Below, in pieces: positions 1 to 10,315 of a stretch of DNA of 64,000 bases. Source of the DNA: Tsukamurella sputi (GTDB taxonomy: Bacteria > Actinomycetota > Actinomycetes > Mycobacteriales > Mycobacteriaceae). A program made the position numbers and the translations under genes. The stretch covers positions 310,001-374,000 of the forward strand of contig NZ_VIGV01000002.1 of the NCBI RefSeq assembly GCF_007858445.1, written 5' to 3'. Below the pieces are notes generated by a model that saw nothing but the letters and a program-made list of their open reading frames with translations, searched no databases and was not told the DNA's origin. Within the stretch, counting starts at the first letter, position 1. Every line of letters starts with the position of its first letter.

Positions 1-1203
1 GCGCTCGTGCTGCGCGAAGTCATCCGTGAACAGGGTGGTGCCCTGCTTGTCCACGGTGACGAAGTAGAGCCATGGACCGGGCGCCGGGTTCTCGGTGGCC
101 ACCAGCGCCTCGGTGCCCACGGCGCCGATCGGTGTCGCCGGCAACCCCGTCTTGGCGTACGTGTTCCACTCGGTCTTCTTGAGCAGCTTCTCGCCCGCGA
201 CATCGATGCCGGTGACGGCCTCGCCGTAGTTCACCGTGGAGTCCATCTCGAGCTTCTGGTCCTTGGCCAGCCGGTTGAGGATCACCCGGGCGACCTTGGG
301 GTAATCGTCGGCCTGGTTGACCTCACGCTCGACGATGGAGGCCGAGACCAGCACCTGGTACGGCGCGAGTTTCGCCGCCGACGTGCGGCTCGCCGAGAGC
401 AGACCCTGCGTCTCGTACTGCTTCGCCGACGCCGTGATCAGATCCTTGAGGATCGCCTGCGGCGTGGCCGACGGGTCGATCTGGTCCCAGGTACCGGGAG
501 CGATCAGGCCCTCGAGCCGCCGGTGGTCGCCCTTGAGGCGTACCACGGTGGCAGCGGCCCACTCCGGAACACCCAGGTCGGCGACGGTCGCGGAGGACGC
601 GATCTTGACGAAGTCCGCCTTCGACGTCTGCTTCTTCACACCGTCGACGGTGTGGGCCGTGGCGGCGGAGAGCTGGCTGAAGATGCCGGGCGCGATCTTC
701 CCGTCCTTGTTGCGCTTGTCATCGAGTACAGCGCCGGGCGAGACGTTGAGCATGCCCACGCGGTGAGAGCGGTTCGGATCGACGAGCATGGTGACGGCCT
801 CGGACGCCGGGAGGGACTTGCGCAGCTCGTAGTAGCCGGCCGAGATCGGCTTGTCGCCCGCGGCGCGATTGAACGCACCGACCGACTTCACGACACCCGC
901 GTCGACCAGATTCTGCGCGAAGTCGGAGTTGTTCTGGCCGATGACGTGCACCACCACCTCCGGACCGGCCTGGCCGGAGGCGAAGTCCTCGGGCGCCGCG
1001 GCGCCGCCGAAGAGCGAACCCCGCACCGTCCACAGCACACCGGCCACGACGACCAGGAAGACGACGAGCATGGAGAGCAGCGCGACGCGACGACGCCGCT
1101 TGATCCGTGCTCGCTCCGCGGCCCGACGCCGCTCCGCCCGGGTGGTCCGCTGTTCGCCGACCGACACCGGCTCAGCCCGGTGCCGGTTCCACCCGTCGCT
1201 CAC
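1..1203 (-). CDS. mltG: MltG/YceG-like endolytic murein transglycosylase (3' end outside window)
   Basis: Inner-membrane enzyme of the YceG/MltG family, which cleaves nascent glycan strands and so limits peptidoglycan strand length. The visible 401 codons show a basic cytoplasmic N-terminus, one membrane segment at about residues 40-60, and then the extracytoplasmic domain. The family signature with the catalytic glutamate is seen as SIVERE near residue 290, followed by MDSTVNYG near residue 320 and a GLPATPIG motif. The GTG start overlaps the stop of ruvX by 4 bp (GTGA), so the two are translationally coupled. An upstream neighbour of ruvX and alaS is the normal mycobacterial order. Only the last few residues should be missing at the left edge. 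The identification is secure; the exact end is not visible. Confidence 0.93.
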   Translation of the reverse strand, partial: MSDGWNRHRAEPVSVGEQRTTRAERRRAAERARIKRRRRVALLSMLVVFLVVVAGVLWTVRGSLFGGAAAPEDFASGQAGPEVVVHVIGQNNSDFAQNLVDAGVVKSVGAFNRAAGDKPISAGYYELRKSLPASEAVTMLVDPNRSHRVGMLNVSPGAVLDDKRNKDGKIAPGIFSQLSAATAHTVDGVKKQTSKADFVKIASSATVADLGVPEWAAATVVRLKGDHRRLEGLIAPGTWDQIDPSATPQAILKDLITASAKQYETQGLLSASRTSAAKLAPYQVLVSASIVEREVNQADDYPKVARVILNRLAKDQKLEMDSTVNYGEAVTGIDVAGEKLLKKTEWNTYAKTGLPATPIGAVGTEALVATENPAPGPWLYFVTVDKQGTTLFTDDFAQHER

Positions 1204-1676
1204 TCGTCGACCTCCTCGCGGCCGGGCACCGGCCGCCTCTCGTCGAGCCATCCCTGCAGGATGGCCACCGCGGCGGCCTGATCGATCACCGCTCGCTGCT
1301 CCTTCGCCCGCACCCCGTTCTCGCGCAGCGCACGCTGCGCCGTGACCGTGGTGAAGCGCTCATCCGAGAAACATACCCGCGGCGGCGTTGCGGTCGCAGT
1401 AGCCAGGGCTCCGGCGAGCCGCCGCGCGAACCCTTCGGCCATGCGCGCGGACGCGCCGCGCTCCCCGCGCAGTGTGCGGGGCATACCGATCACGATCTCC
1501 ACGGGCTCGTAGTCCACCACGAGTTGCGCGATCCGCCGGAGATCGGACCCGTCCTTCGCCGCCCGCACGGTCTCGACGGGGGTGGCGAGGATCCCGTCGG
1601 GATCCGACACGGCGACCCCGATGCGGGCCTTGCCCACGTCGAGGGCCAGCCGACGGCCCCGCTCCCACGACGACAC
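1200..1676 (-). CDS. ruvX: RuvX/YqgF-family RNase H-fold nuclease (pre-16S rRNA processing)
   Basis: A 158-residue RNase H-fold protein of the YqgF/RuvX family, implicated in maturation of the 5' end of 16S rRNA and sometimes annotated as a Holliday junction resolvase. The N-terminal acidic motif [13 protein letters not shown] lies at residues 13-25, the IGMPRTLRG stretch follows in the middle, and the closing [15 protein letters not shown] segment is near the C-terminus. Length is normal for the family. It starts at GTG only 2 bp after the alaS stop and its own stop overlaps the mltG start by 4 bp, so alaS-ruvX-mltG is one transcription unit. The call is firm; which of the two biochemical activities dominates is not decided by sequence. 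Confidence 0.93.
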   Translation of the reverse strand: MSSWERGRRLALDVGKARIGVAVSDPDGILATPVETVRAAKDGSDLRRIAQLVVDYEPVEIVIGMPRTLRGERGASARMAEGFARRLAGALATATATPPRVCFSDERFTTVTAQRALRENGVRAKEQRAVIDQAAAVAILQGWLDERRPVPGREEVDE

Positions 1677-1678
1677 CG

Positions 1679-4351
1679 TCAGGCGCCGGCCGTCCGCGTG
1701 ACCTCGGCCCGGATCGCGGCGAGAGCCGCGTCGATGCCGGACGCGTCGGAACCGGCGCCCTGCGCGAGATCGGCCTTGCCGCCGCCGCGACCGCCGACCG
1801 ACGGGGCAGCCGCCTTGACCAGATCGCCCGCCTTGATGCCGAGATCCTGCGCCGCATCGTTCGCGGCGACCACGAAGGGGACCTTGTCGCCGTCGACCGC
1901 GAACAACGCGATCACCGCGGCATCGGCGCCCAGACGCCCCTTGAGCTGGGTGACTAGGCCACGAAGCTCACCGGCTGCGACACCCTGGGGGGCCTTCGCC
2001 GCCACGAGACGTACGGGGCCCACCCGCTCGGGGCTCGAGGCGAGCTCCGCGAGCGCCGACAGCGCGGCCTGCGCGCGCAGCTTCTCGAGCTCCTTCTCCG
2101 CGTCCTTGAGGCGCGTGACGAGCGACTCGACGCGCGCCGGCACCTCCTCGGACGGCACCTTGAGCGAACTCGACAGCGCCGAGACGAGCGCGTGCTCCTT
2201 GGCGAGGAACTTCTGCGAGTCGAGGCCCACGTAGGCCTCGACGCGGCGCACACCGGAGCCGACGGAGCTCTCGCCGAGCACGGTGACGGGACCGACGAGC
2301 CCCGAACTCGCGACGTGGGTGCCGCCGCACAGTTCCATCGAGAACGGCCCGCCGATCTCGACGACGCGCACCCGGTCGCCGTAGTTCTCGCCGAACAGCG
2401 CCATGGCCCCACGACGCTTGGCCGTCTCCAGGTCCGTGACGTCGGTGTGCACCGCGTAGTCGGCCTGCACGGCCTCGTTGGTGACCCGCTCGATGTCGGC
2501 GCGTTGCTCGTCGTTCAGGCCGCCCGACCAGCGGAAGTCGAAACGCAGGTAGCCGGGCTTGTTGAGCGAGCCGGCCTGGACGGCGTTGGGGCCGAGGACC
2601 TGCCGCAGCGCGGCGTGCACCAGGTGGGTGCCGGAGTGGCCCTGCGTGCTGCCGTGGCGGTGGGCGCCGTCGACGGTGACCGTGACGGCATCGCCCTCCG
2701 TGACCTCGCCGGTGGCGACGGTGCCCTGGTGCCGCCAGAGCGTCTTGGCGACGCGCTGCACGTCGGTGACGACGATCTGCGCGCCCGCGGCGGTGGTGAT
2801 GGTGCCGATGTCGGCGAGCTGGCCGCCGGCCTCGGCGTAGAGCGGGCTGCGGTCCAGGACGATCTCCACGTCGTCGCCCTGGTGCACGACGGGGACGCGG
2901 ACGCCGTCCTTGATCAGGCCGAGGACCTGGGCCTCGGAGACCAGCTCGTCGAAGCCCGTGAACTCGGTGGGGCCGCGGTCGAGGAACTCGCGGAACACCG
3001 AGAGATCGGCGAGCGCGGACTTGCGGGAGTTCGCGTCGTCCTTCGCGCGCTGGCGCTGCTCGGCCATGAGGGCGCGGAAGCCCTCCTCGTCGACCGCGAG
3101 GCCGGCCTCGGAGGCCATCTCCAGCGTGAGGTCGATCGGGAATCCGTAGGTGTCGTGCAGGGTGAAGGCGTCGTCGCCCGAGAGCACCGTCCTACCGGAG
3201 GACTTGGTGGCGTCGACGGCATTGCCGAACAGCGTGGTGCCCTGCTCGAGCGTCTTGAGGAAGGCCTGCTCCTCGCCGGTGGCGACGGTGCGGATGCGCT
3301 GCGCGTCGTCGCCGAGAGACGGGTACGACGGCGACATCGTGGCGATGACGGTGTCGACGAAGACGCCCATCGTCTCGCCCGTGGCGCCGAGGAGCCGGGC
3401 CGAGCGGACCACGCGGCGCAGCAGGCGGCGCAGCACGTAGCCACGGCCGTCGTTGCCCGGGTTCACGCCGTCCTCGATGAGCATCACGGCGGTGCGGGTG
3501 TGGTCGGCGATGACGCGGAAGAGGCGGTCGTGCTCCGCATCACCGGCGTTGTAGCGCTGGCCGGTGAGCTCCTGCGCCCGGTCGATCACGGGGCGCAGCA
3601 GATCCGTGTCGTAGACGTTGTCGACACCCTGCAGCAGGAAGGCGACACGTTCGATGCCCATGCCGGTGTCGATGTTCTTCTTCGGCAGCTCGCCGAGGAT
3701 CTCGAAGTTCTCCTTGCCGCCGCCCTGGCCCCGCTCGTTCTGCATGAAGACGAGGTTCCAGATCTCGATGTAGCGGTCCTCGTCGGCCTCGGGGCCGCCC
3801 TCGACGCCGTATTCGGGCCCGCGGTCGTAGAAGATCTCGGAGCACGGGCCGGCGGGACCGGGGATGCCCATGGACCAGTAGTTGTCCTTCATGCCGCGGC
3901 GCTGGATGCGCTCGGGCACCTGGCCGACCTCGAGCCACAGGTCGCGGGCCTCGTCGTCGTCGAGGTAGACCGTCGACCAGAGGCGCTCCGGGTCCATGCC
4001 GAAGCCGCCCTCGTCGACCGGATTCGTCAGCAGGCTCCAGGCGAACCGGATGGCATCGCGCTTGAAGTAGTCGCCGAAGCTAAAGTTGCCGGCCATCTGG
4101 AAGAAGGTGTTGTGCCGGGTGGTGATGCCGACCTCTTCGATGTCCAGCGTGCGAACGCACTTCTGGATCGACGTGGCGCGCTCGTACGGCGGGGTCTGCT
4201 GGCCGAGGAAGAAGGGCACGAAGGGCACCATGCCGGCGATGACGAAGAGCTGATTCGGGTCGTTCAGGACCAGCGATGCACTCGGCACCTGGGTGTGTCC
4301 GGCCTTGACGAAGTGGTCCGTGAACCGCTTCCGAATCTCATGGGTCTGCAC
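1679..4351 (-). CDS. alaS: alanine--tRNA ligase
   Basis: Class II aminoacyl-tRNA synthetase that charges tRNA-Ala, 890 residues, with the full architecture: catalytic core beginning QTHEIRKRF, the editing domain with the zinc-binding HSGTHLVHA and [10 protein letters not shown] motifs, and the C-terminal coiled-coil plus glycine-rich DHHA1 domain. An in-frame extension of nine codons exists upstream to 4378, but the GTG at 4351 is preferred: the protein then begins exactly where other actinobacterial AlaS begin, and AAGGA lies 5 bp before it. First gene of the alaS-ruvX-mltG unit. The 112 bp between this start and the end of rarA hold no other feature I can recognise. Confidence 0.97.
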   Translation of the reverse strand: MQTHEIRKRFTDHFVKAGHTQVPSASLVLNDPNQLFVIAGMVPFVPFFLGQQTPPYERATSIQKCVRTLDIEEVGITTRHNTFFQMAGNFSFGDYFKRDAIRFAWSLLTNPVDEGGFGMDPERLWSTVYLDDDEARDLWLEVGQVPERIQRRGMKDNYWSMGIPGPAGPCSEIFYDRGPEYGVEGGPEADEDRYIEIWNLVFMQNERGQGGGKENFEILGELPKKNIDTGMGIERVAFLLQGVDNVYDTDLLRPVIDRAQELTGQRYNAGDAEHDRLFRVIADHTRTAVMLIEDGVNPGNDGRGYVLRRLLRRVVRSARLLGATGETMGVFVDTVIATMSPSYPSLGDDAQRIRTVATGEEQAFLKTLEQGTTLFGNAVDATKSSGRTVLSGDDAFTLHDTYGFPIDLTLEMASEAGLAVDEEGFRALMAEQRQRAKDDANSRKSALADLSVFREFLDRGPTEFTGFDELVSEAQVLGLIKDGVRVPVVHQGDDVEIVLDRSPLYAEAGGQLADIGTITTAAGAQIVVTDVQRVAKTLWRHQGTVATGEVTEGDAVTVTVDGAHRHGSTQGHSGTHLVHAALRQVLGPNAVQAGSLNKPGYLRFDFRWSGGLNDEQRADIERVTNEAVQADYAVHTDVTDLETAKRRGAMALFGENYGDRVRVVEIGGPFSMELCGGTHVASSGLVGPVTVLGESSVGSGVRRVEAYVGLDSQKFLAKEHALVSALSSSLKVPSEEVPARVESLVTRLKDAEKELEKLRAQAALSALAELASSPERVGPVRLVAAKAPQGVAAGELRGLVTQLKGRLGADAAVIALFAVDGDKVPFVVAANDAAQDLGIKAGDLVKAAAPSVGGRGGGKADLAQGAGSDASGIDAALAAIRAEVTRTAGA

Positions 4352-4463
4352 AGCGATCCTTCGCGTTGAAGATGTCATCGAGCGTTACAGCGACCCGACC
4401 ACCTTACCGACGCGCCACGTGCACACGCACCTGCCTTCCTCGGCCACCGTCACGCGGTGCCCT

Positions 4464-5831
4464 CTACCTCCGCCTGAGTATCCCGCGCAACCGCGTCACG
4501 CGCGGGCCGATCTCACGCTCGAAGCCGTGGTCGGTGGGCTTGTAGTAGTCGGTGCCGATGAGATCGTCCGGCGGGTACTGCTGGGCCGCAACCCCGCCCG
4601 GCACGCCGTGCGGGTACACGTAGCCCTGGGCGTTGCCCAGCTTCTCCGCGCCGGCGTAGTGGCCGTCGCGCAGGTGCGGGGGCACCGGCCCCGCCTTTCC
4701 CGCCGCGACGTCCGCCATCGCCGCACCGATGGCGGCGACGACACCGTCGGACTTCGGGGCCGAAGCGAGGTGGATGGTGGCCTGGGCGAGGGCGAGCCTG
4801 GCCTCGGGCATGCCGATCAGCTGCACGGCCTGTGCGGCGGCGGTCGCGACGAGCAGGGCCTGCGGGTCGGCCATGCCGATGTCCTCGGAGGCGTGCACCA
4901 CGAGGCGGCGGGCGATGAACCGCGGATCCTCACCGGCCGAGATCATGCGGGCGAGGTAGTGCAGCGCCGCGTCGACATCGGAGCCGCGGATCGACTTGAT
5001 GAAGGCGCTGATCACGTCGTAGTGCTGGTCGCCCGCGCGGTCGTAGCGGACGGCCGCGGTATCGATCGACGATTCGACCGCCTCGAGCGTGATCTCCTCG
5101 CCGCCCTCCCCCAGCGTCACGTCGGCGGCGGCCTCGAGCGCGGTGAGTGAGCGCCGGGCATCACCGCCGGCGAGACGGACCAGGTGCTCGCGGGCCTCGT
5201 CGGCGATGGTCAGCGCGCCGTCGTATCCGCGCGGATCCGACAGCGCGCGATCGATGAGCTCGGAGATGTGCGCGGGCTCCAGCGGCCGCAGCTGCAGGAT
5301 CAGCGAGCGCGAGAGCAGCGGCGAGACGACCGAGAAGCTGGGGTTCTCGGTGGTGGCCGCCACGAGGAGCACCACCCGGTTCTCCACCGCGGCCAGAAGC
5401 GCGTCCTGCTGCGCCTTGGAGAACCGGTGCACCTCGTCGATGAAGAGGACGGTCTGCTCGTCGACGAGGAGGCGGCGGCGCGCCAGGTCGATGACCGCGC
5501 GCACGTCCTTCACCCCCGCCGACAGCGCGGACAGCGCCTCGAAGCGCCGTCCCGTCGCACCCGAGATGAGCGAGGCGATGGTGGTCTTGCCGGTACCCGG
5601 AGGTCCGTAGAGGATGACGCTGGCGGCGCCCGCACCGTCGATCAGCCGGCGCAGCGGCGTACCCGGCCCGAGGAGGTGTTCCTGGCCGAGGACCTCGTCC
5701 AGCCCCTGCGGCCGCATGCGGACGGCCAGCGGCGTACCGGTGTGGGTGGGGACGAACTCGACCGGGCCGTTCGCCGGCGGCGCGGCCGGCGCTCCCAGAT
5801 CCCCGTCGTCACCGAACAGGGATCCGGTCAC
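4464..5831 (-). CDS. rarA: RarA/MgsA-type AAA+ ATPase (replication-associated recombination protein A)
   Basis: Clamp-loader-like AAA+ ATPase that acts at stalled replication forks. The 455-residue product shows Walker [10 protein letters not shown] around residue 75, Walker [10 protein letters not shown], a sensor segment TTENPSFSV and the C-terminal MgsA oligomerisation region ending in a [11 protein letters not shown] stretch. The chosen GTG overlaps the stop of the upstream kinase-like gene (GTGA, 5828-5831); a longer reading to 5933 runs into that gene and has a non-protein-like arginine-rich N-terminus. An N-terminal segment of about 30 residues with [18 protein letters not shown] precedes the core, as in other actinobacterial RarA. 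Call secure. Confidence 0.95.
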   Translation of the reverse strand: MTGSLFGDDGDLGAPAAPPANGPVEFVPTHTGTPLAVRMRPQGLDEVLGQEHLLGPGTPLRRLIDGAGAASVILYGPPGTGKTTIASLISGATGRRFEALSALSAGVKDVRAVIDLARRRLLVDEQTVLFIDEVHRFSKAQQDALLAAVENRVVLLVAATTENPSFSVVSPLLSRSLILQLRPLEPAHISELIDRALSDPRGYDGALTIADEAREHLVRLAGGDARRSLTALEAAADVTLGEGGEEITLEAVESSIDTAAVRYDRAGDQHYDVISAFIKSIRGSDVDAALHYLARMISAGEDPRFIARRLVVHASEDIGMADPQALLVATAAAQAVQLIGMPEARLALAQATIHLASAPKSDGVVAAIGAAMADVAAGKAGPVPPHLRDGHYAGAEKLGNAQGYVYPHGVPGGVAAQQYPPDDLIGTDYYKPTDHGFEREIGPRVTRLRGILRRR

Positions 5832-6937
5832 AACGCGCGGACCTCCGCGGCGGCGGCGAGTGCGAAGTCGTGCACCCGCGGATCGGCCGCGGCGAGGCGG
5901 TCCCAGCGCGCGGCGAGATCGGCGTTCGACCACGCCGGCAGGCTGTCGAGGTGCCCCGCGTCGATGCGGCTCGCGGAATCGAGCCCCAGCGCCCAGTAGG
6001 TCGCCAGCGTGAGCCAGGCCAGCTTGGCGGTGGTCACGTGGCGGCGCAGCGCCACGTCATCGGCGAGACGGGGCCACAGCCGGACGACCTCGGACCGCCA
6101 GGCCTCGACGATCGCCACGTCGAATTCGGGCGCGTGACCGTCCTCGGTGCAGTCCGGGTAGGTGAGCAGGACGTAGGCCACATCGAGCGCGCCGTCGCGG
6201 AAGCCCGCCCACTCGTAGTCGAGGAAACGCACCGCGCCGCCCACGACGTGCGTGTTGTCGGGCCCCACGTCGGACGGGCTGAAGGCACGGAAGGGTCCCT
6301 CGCTGAACAGGGCGACCGCCGCATCCAGCACGGTCCGCGTGGTCTCGTCGATGCCGCCGACGGCCGCCGGAACGGCCTCGGCCGCACGCGCCGCCTCCCC
6401 GGCGACCGGGTCGTTACGGGAATCGGTGTGCTCGCGGCGCGCCAGCACGGACAGGTCGCGCTCGCGGCCGTAGGTGCCCGCGTGCATGCGGCCCAGCGCC
6501 TGCGCCCAGGCGGAGAGAACAGTGGCGGCGCCGGCCGACGGCGTGCGCCGGAGCAGGTCCCCCATCGTCTCCCCCTCACCGAGGTCCTGCAGCACGAGGA
6601 TGCGCTCGTGGGCGTCGGAGGCCAGGAGTTGCGGGCCGGGCCGCGCATCGACGGGCAGCGCCGTCGCGAACTTGTAGGCCGCGCCTTCGCGCGCGAAGGC
6701 CTCGGAGTGATCGGCGTCGGAATGGTCCGCGGCGCGCAGCTGCTTGATGACCACGGAACGCGGAAGCAACGGATTGTTGTGCAACACCCGGACCCGCATC
6801 ACCAGGGTGCGGCCGGAACCGCCCAGATCCTCCGGTTCCCCCAGCTCAACGGGTGCGCCGACTCGGCGACCCAGCAGGCCCTCCACCGCGGTGAGGGCCG
6901 CCCTCGTCGTCTCGTACCCCAGCGCGGCAACCATCAT
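5828..6937 (-). CDS. phosphotransferase/kinase-like protein (APH family), substrate unknown
   Basis: A 369-residue protein with the aminoglycoside phosphotransferase/choline kinase fold. The catalytic-loop equivalent reads [13 protein letters not shown] and the metal-binding aspartate lies in [11 protein letters not shown]; an N-lobe with a VVIKQL strand carries the ATP-binding lysine. In the catalytic loop the usual HGD is replaced by SPSD, but the aspartate and the downstream asparagine are kept, so activity is plausible. ATG at 6937 is chosen with AGG 6 bp upstream; a TTG two codons earlier is an alternative. It lies 12 bp after the transglutaminase gene and overlaps rarA by 4 bp, so it may belong functionally with the ATP-grasp/alpha-E/transglutaminase module. 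Substrate cannot be inferred. Confidence 0.75.
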   Translation of the reverse strand: MMVAALGYETTRAALTAVEGLLGRRVGAPVELGEPEDLGGSGRTLVMRVRVLHNNPLLPRSVVIKQLRAADHSDADHSEAFAREGAAYKFATALPVDARPGPQLLASDAHERILVLQDLGEGETMGDLLRRTPSAGAATVLSAWAQALGRMHAGTYGRERDLSVLARREHTDSRNDPVAGEAARAAEAVPAAVGGIDETTRTVLDAAVALFSEGPFRAFSPSDVGPDNTHVVGGAVRFLDYEWAGFRDGALDVAYVLLTYPDCTEDGHAPEFDVAIVEAWRSEVVRLWPRLADDVALRRHVTTAKLAWLTLATYWALGLDSASRIDAGHLDSLPAWSNADLAARWDRLAAADPRVHDFALAAAAEVRAL

Positions 6938-6949
6938 CTCCAACCTACC

Positions 6950-7867
6950 TCAGTCGGGGATGGGTGCGACGTCCACGGAGACATGGATCTTCGATCCCTT
7001 CGAATCGGTGTAGATGACGCCGCGCAGGGGCGGCACGTCCTCGTAGTCGCGGCCGAAGGCGACCGTCACGTGGCGCTCGTCGACGAACTTGTTGTTGGTC
7101 GGATCGAAGGGCAGCCAGACGTCGCCCGGCAGCCACACGGCGGCCCACGCATGGGTCGCCCCGGCGCCGACGACGCGGTCCTGTCCGGGCGGCGGCTCGG
7201 TCGCGAGGTAGCCGGAGACGTACCGCGCGGCCAGCCCCTTGGAGCGCAAGCAGGCGATCGCGACCCGGGCGAAGTCCTGGCAGACCCCCTCGCGGCGCTC
7301 CATGACGGTGCCAACGCGGGTCGAGACGTTGGTCGCACCGGACTTGTAGGCGAAGTCCGAGTAAATCCGCGTGGTCAGCTCCTCGACGGCCTCCACCAGC
7401 GGCTTCCCCGGGGTGAAGACCGCATCGGCGTAGGCGCGCACGGCATCGTCGATCTCCGGCGGCCGCTGGTCGAGGCGGTACTGCGCCGCGATCGCCCCCG
7501 CCTCGCCGACGGGCCTGGCCAGCTCCCACGGCGCCAGCGCCGGCCCCTCGTCGGTGATGGACTTCTCGAGCGGGTCCACCTCGACGAGCGACTCACCGCG
7601 GACCAGGAGGCGGGTGTGCGGGGTGGTCACGTGGAAGTAGGTGTCGGTGTTGCCGAAGGCGTCGACGCCCTCGGAGCGGTCCGACGGCTCGGGGCCGATC
7701 GTGATCGCGTGCTCGGCGACCCGCTGGTCCGCCAGCTCGCGGGGCGAGAGGTAGCAGCGCCCGAAGCTCGACGTGACCTCGGCGTCGTACGTGTACGTGG
7801 TCTCGTGGACCACGCGGTACCGGCGGGTCGAGGAGTCCTCGGTCCGCCGGGAGAAGCTCAGCCCCAC
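6950..7867 (-). CDS. transglutaminase-like cysteine protease with bacterial transglutaminase N-terminal domain
   Basis: A 305-residue cytoplasmic protein with a Bact_transglu_N domain (starting YRVVHETTYTYDAEV) and a transglutaminase-like catalytic core. The catalytic triad is readable: Cys196 in REGVCQDFARVA, His239 in THAWAAVWLPG and Asp255 in WLPFDPTNN. The GTG start lies inside the end of the upstream ATP-grasp/alpha-E gene (10-bp overlap), which indicates tight coupling. The same trio of families is encoded at Rv2411c-Rv2409c in M. tuberculosis. In such gene sets the ATP-grasp enzyme is predicted to form a peptide or amide bond and the transglutaminase-like enzyme to cleave or exchange it; that role is inference. 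Confidence 0.9.
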   Translation of the reverse strand: MGLSFSRRTEDSSTRRYRVVHETTYTYDAEVTSSFGRCYLSPRELADQRVAEHAITIGPEPSDRSEGVDAFGNTDTYFHVTTPHTRLLVRGESLVEVDPLEKSITDEGPALAPWELARPVGEAGAIAAQYRLDQRPPEIDDAVRAYADAVFTPGKPLVEAVEELTTRIYSDFAYKSGATNVSTRVGTVMERREGVCQDFARVAIACLRSKGLAARYVSGYLATEPPPGQDRVVGAGATHAWAAVWLPGDVWLPFDPTNNKFVDERHVTVAFGRDYEDVPPLRGVIYTDSKGSKIHVSVDVAPIPD

Positions 7868-10308
7868 GACTGCACCCCCACCCAGATCGGTCGTGCGGCC
7901 GCGGGCGGCGCGAACCGCGTCCGCTCCAGCACGTCGGACACCTCGCGCAGGCCCTCGTCGACGGCGTCGAGCAGGCCCTCCAGCTCCGCACGACGACCGT
8001 CGGCGACGATCTCGGCGTCGTCCGGATCGAACCGGCCCAGGCGGCCGAGCGCCTCGCCGACGGTCCGCTCGCAGCTCGCGCTGCGCAGCTCGTCGGGCAG
8101 GCGCCCCAGGTCGGAGGACAGCGTCGTGAGCGCCGCGACCAGCGAGCGCGGGTTGGTGGCGTCGAGGAACATCAGCTCGACGGCGGCGCCCGCCCGGAGG
8201 ACGGCGCGGTGCCGTCGCCGGTACGTGACGGCGGATTCGCAGCTCACCAGGTAGGCCTCGAGGAGCCCCGCCTCGACCTCGGCGGCGTTCTCGGGCACGA
8301 CCATCGCCCGGGTGACGGCGCTGAGCTGCAGCGCCCGCTCGATCCGGCGGCCGGCGTCCATCATCAGCCAGGCCGGGTCCTGGACCAGGGACTCGCGCCC
8401 CAGTCCGGCGAAGGCGAGCAGCGAGACCAGCACCTCGCCGAGGGTCTGGTCGAGCTGTTCTCCGCCGTCGGCGACATCGGCCGCGAGCCGTCCCAGCGAG
8501 CGTTCCGCGCCGCTGAGCACGAGCCACGTGTCGGTCGACATCTGATCGCGCACGGCGCGCAGGCAGGCGCGCAGCCGCACCCCGGAGTGCGCGACGCTGC
8601 CGGGCACGTCGACGTCGAGAGTCAGGCGCCGCAGACGCGCGAGCACGTCGGTCTGCTCGGTGCCTTCGACGAGGATCGGCCCCAGTTGATCGGTCACGGT
8701 GGCGGCGACCACCGCGTCGAGCAGGGGCTGCAGCACCCCGGCACCGGCCTGCCACGGGCGATGCCGGAACTCCCGGCTGCGATCGTGCGCCATCGACAGC
8801 AGCCGGACGGTCGCCTCGGCGCGCTCGGCGTACCGGCCGATCCAGAACTGGTCGGAGAGCACGCGCGGCGTCGCGACCGGCCCGCTCGGGGCGGATCCGG
8901 TCCGGCCTGCGCGCGGTGCGGTCGCGACCCGGGCGTGCGTCCGGACGTCGTCCGACGTCGGCACCCACACGTCGCGCGCCGCCGACGAGTACAGGAGGGC
9001 GCCGTCGGCACCGTCGAGCAGCACCTGGCCGAGCCCGCCGGGGAGCACCGTGTAGCCCGATTCCTGGGCGAGGGAGAACGCCCGCAACGCGAACCCCCGC
9101 TCGGCGACGGCGCCGCCGTCGATCGCGGGACGGCCGGTGAACGGAACGAGGGTCTTCACGCACCAGACCGTCGGGTCCGCGGCGATCCGGACGCGCAGCT
9201 CGTCGGCCCGGGCAGCGGTGAGCTCCGCGCCGGCCAGCCGCTCGCCCGTGGCGAAGTTCAGGACCAGCCGGTCCTCGAGCGGGCCGTCGATCGCGGCGCG
9301 GCCGGCGGGGGTGGCGGCGTGCAGGGTGGGGGTCGACGGCAGCAGCAGGTCCTCGTCGAGCAGGTCGCGGCACAGCTGCGGCAGGTACGCGTGCAGGGCG
9401 GGGTTCTCGAGCACGCCGGATCCGAGCGTGTTGACGACGGTGACCGCCCCACGGGTCATCATCTCCACGAGCCCGACGACCCCGAGCTGCGAGTCGGTCC
9501 GGAGGTCGAGGGGGTCGGAGAACTCGGAATCGACGCGCCGCAGGATCACGTGCACGCGCTTCATCCGCCCGAGGGAGCGCATGAACACTCCCCCGTCGCG
9601 CACCGTCAGGTCGGACGCCTCGACCAGCGGAAAACCCAGGACCGACGCGAGGTACGCCTGGTCGAAGGCGGTCTCCGAGAAGGAACCGGGACTGAGCACC
9701 ACGACGGTCGGATCGTCGACGCCGGGCGGCGCCGCCTCGACGAGCTGGACCCGCAGCGCCGCGGCGAACGACGAGACCGGACGCGGCGTCTCCTCCCGGA
9801 ACTCGCGGGGCAGGGCGCGGGAGGTCACGCGTCGATCGGCCAGCGCGTAGCCCACGCCGGACGGTGCCTGGGTCCGATCGGTGACCACGGCGTACCCCGT
9901 ACCATCGGCGGCTTCGCCCACGTCCACGGCGTGCAGGAACAACGACCTGGGACCGGGCGACGGTACGCCGACCGCGCGGCGGATGTACCCGGGGTGCGCG
10001 AAGAGCACCTCGGGCGGCACCACGCCGGTCCGGACGGTGCGCTGCTCGCCGTAGAAGTCCCCCAGCACCGCGTCGAGCAGGAGGGACCGCTGGGCGACGC
10101 CGCGCGCGAGCGCCTCCCACTCGTCGCTGCCGAGGACCACCGGCAACGGGTCCAGCCGCCACGGGCCCGGCTCGGTGGGATCCGCCGTCGCGGGCAGCGC
10201 GTCGAGGGCGTTGTAGGTGATGCCCTCGTCGTCGATGAGCCCGCGGACCCGGCCGGTGAGCCGGCGCAGGCCGTCGCTGTCCAGGTCGCGCAGACCGTCG
10301 ATGGACAC
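7858..10308 (-). CDS. circularly permuted ATP-grasp / alpha-E domain fusion protein
   Basis: An 816-residue fusion. Residues 1 to about 470 match the circularly permuted ATP-grasp family (DUF404/DUF407), with VILRRVDSEFSDPLDLR and NTLGSGVLENP as the conserved ATP-grasp blocks. From about residue 500 (VLSDQFWIGRYAERAE) to the end runs the all-helical alpha-E (DUF403) domain. In M. tuberculosis these are two separate genes (Rv2411c and Rv2410c). Predicted to ligate amino acids or peptides, with the alpha-E domain as partner or carrier; substrate unknown. The GTG start at 10308 is backed by GAAGGAG 10 bp upstream and lies 7 bp after aspS; a longer in-frame start inside aspS is rejected. Downstream transglutaminase overlaps it. 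Confidence 0.9.
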   Translation of the reverse strand: MSIDGLRDLDSDGLRRLTGRVRGLIDDEGITYNALDALPATADPTEPGPWRLDPLPVVLGSDEWEALARGVAQRSLLLDAVLGDFYGEQRTVRTGVVPPEVLFAHPGYIRRAVGVPSPGPRSLFLHAVDVGEAADGTGYAVVTDRTQAPSGVGYALADRRVTSRALPREFREETPRPVSSFAAALRVQLVEAAPPGVDDPTVVVLSPGSFSETAFDQAYLASVLGFPLVEASDLTVRDGGVFMRSLGRMKRVHVILRRVDSEFSDPLDLRTDSQLGVVGLVEMMTRGAVTVVNTLGSGVLENPALHAYLPQLCRDLLDEDLLLPSTPTLHAATPAGRAAIDGPLEDRLVLNFATGERLAGAELTAARADELRVRIAADPTVWCVKTLVPFTGRPAIDGGAVAERGFALRAFSLAQESGYTVLPGGLGQVLLDGADGALLYSSAARDVWVPTSDDVRTHARVATAPRAGRTGSAPSGPVATPRVLSDQFWIGRYAERAEATVRLLSMAHDRSREFRHRPWQAGAGVLQPLLDAVVAATVTDQLGPILVEGTEQTDVLARLRRLTLDVDVPGSVAHSGVRLRACLRAVRDQMSTDTWLVLSGAERSLGRLAADVADGGEQLDQTLGEVLVSLLAFAGLGRESLVQDPAWLMMDAGRRIERALQLSAVTRAMVVPENAAEVEAGLLEAYLVSCESAVTYRRRHRAVLRAGAAVELMFLDATNPRSLVAALTTLSSDLGRLPDELRSASCERTVGEALGRLGRFDPDDAEIVADGRRAELEGLLDAVDEGLREVSDVLERTRFAPPAAARPIWVGVQSWG

Positions 10309-10315
10309 GGCGGAG

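Noticed and set aside
2192-4369. Long open reading frame on the plus strand across alaS
   Set aside because: Antisense to the well-supported alaS; composition rich in Val/Ala/His/Asp/Gly typical of GC-driven open frames; no domain.
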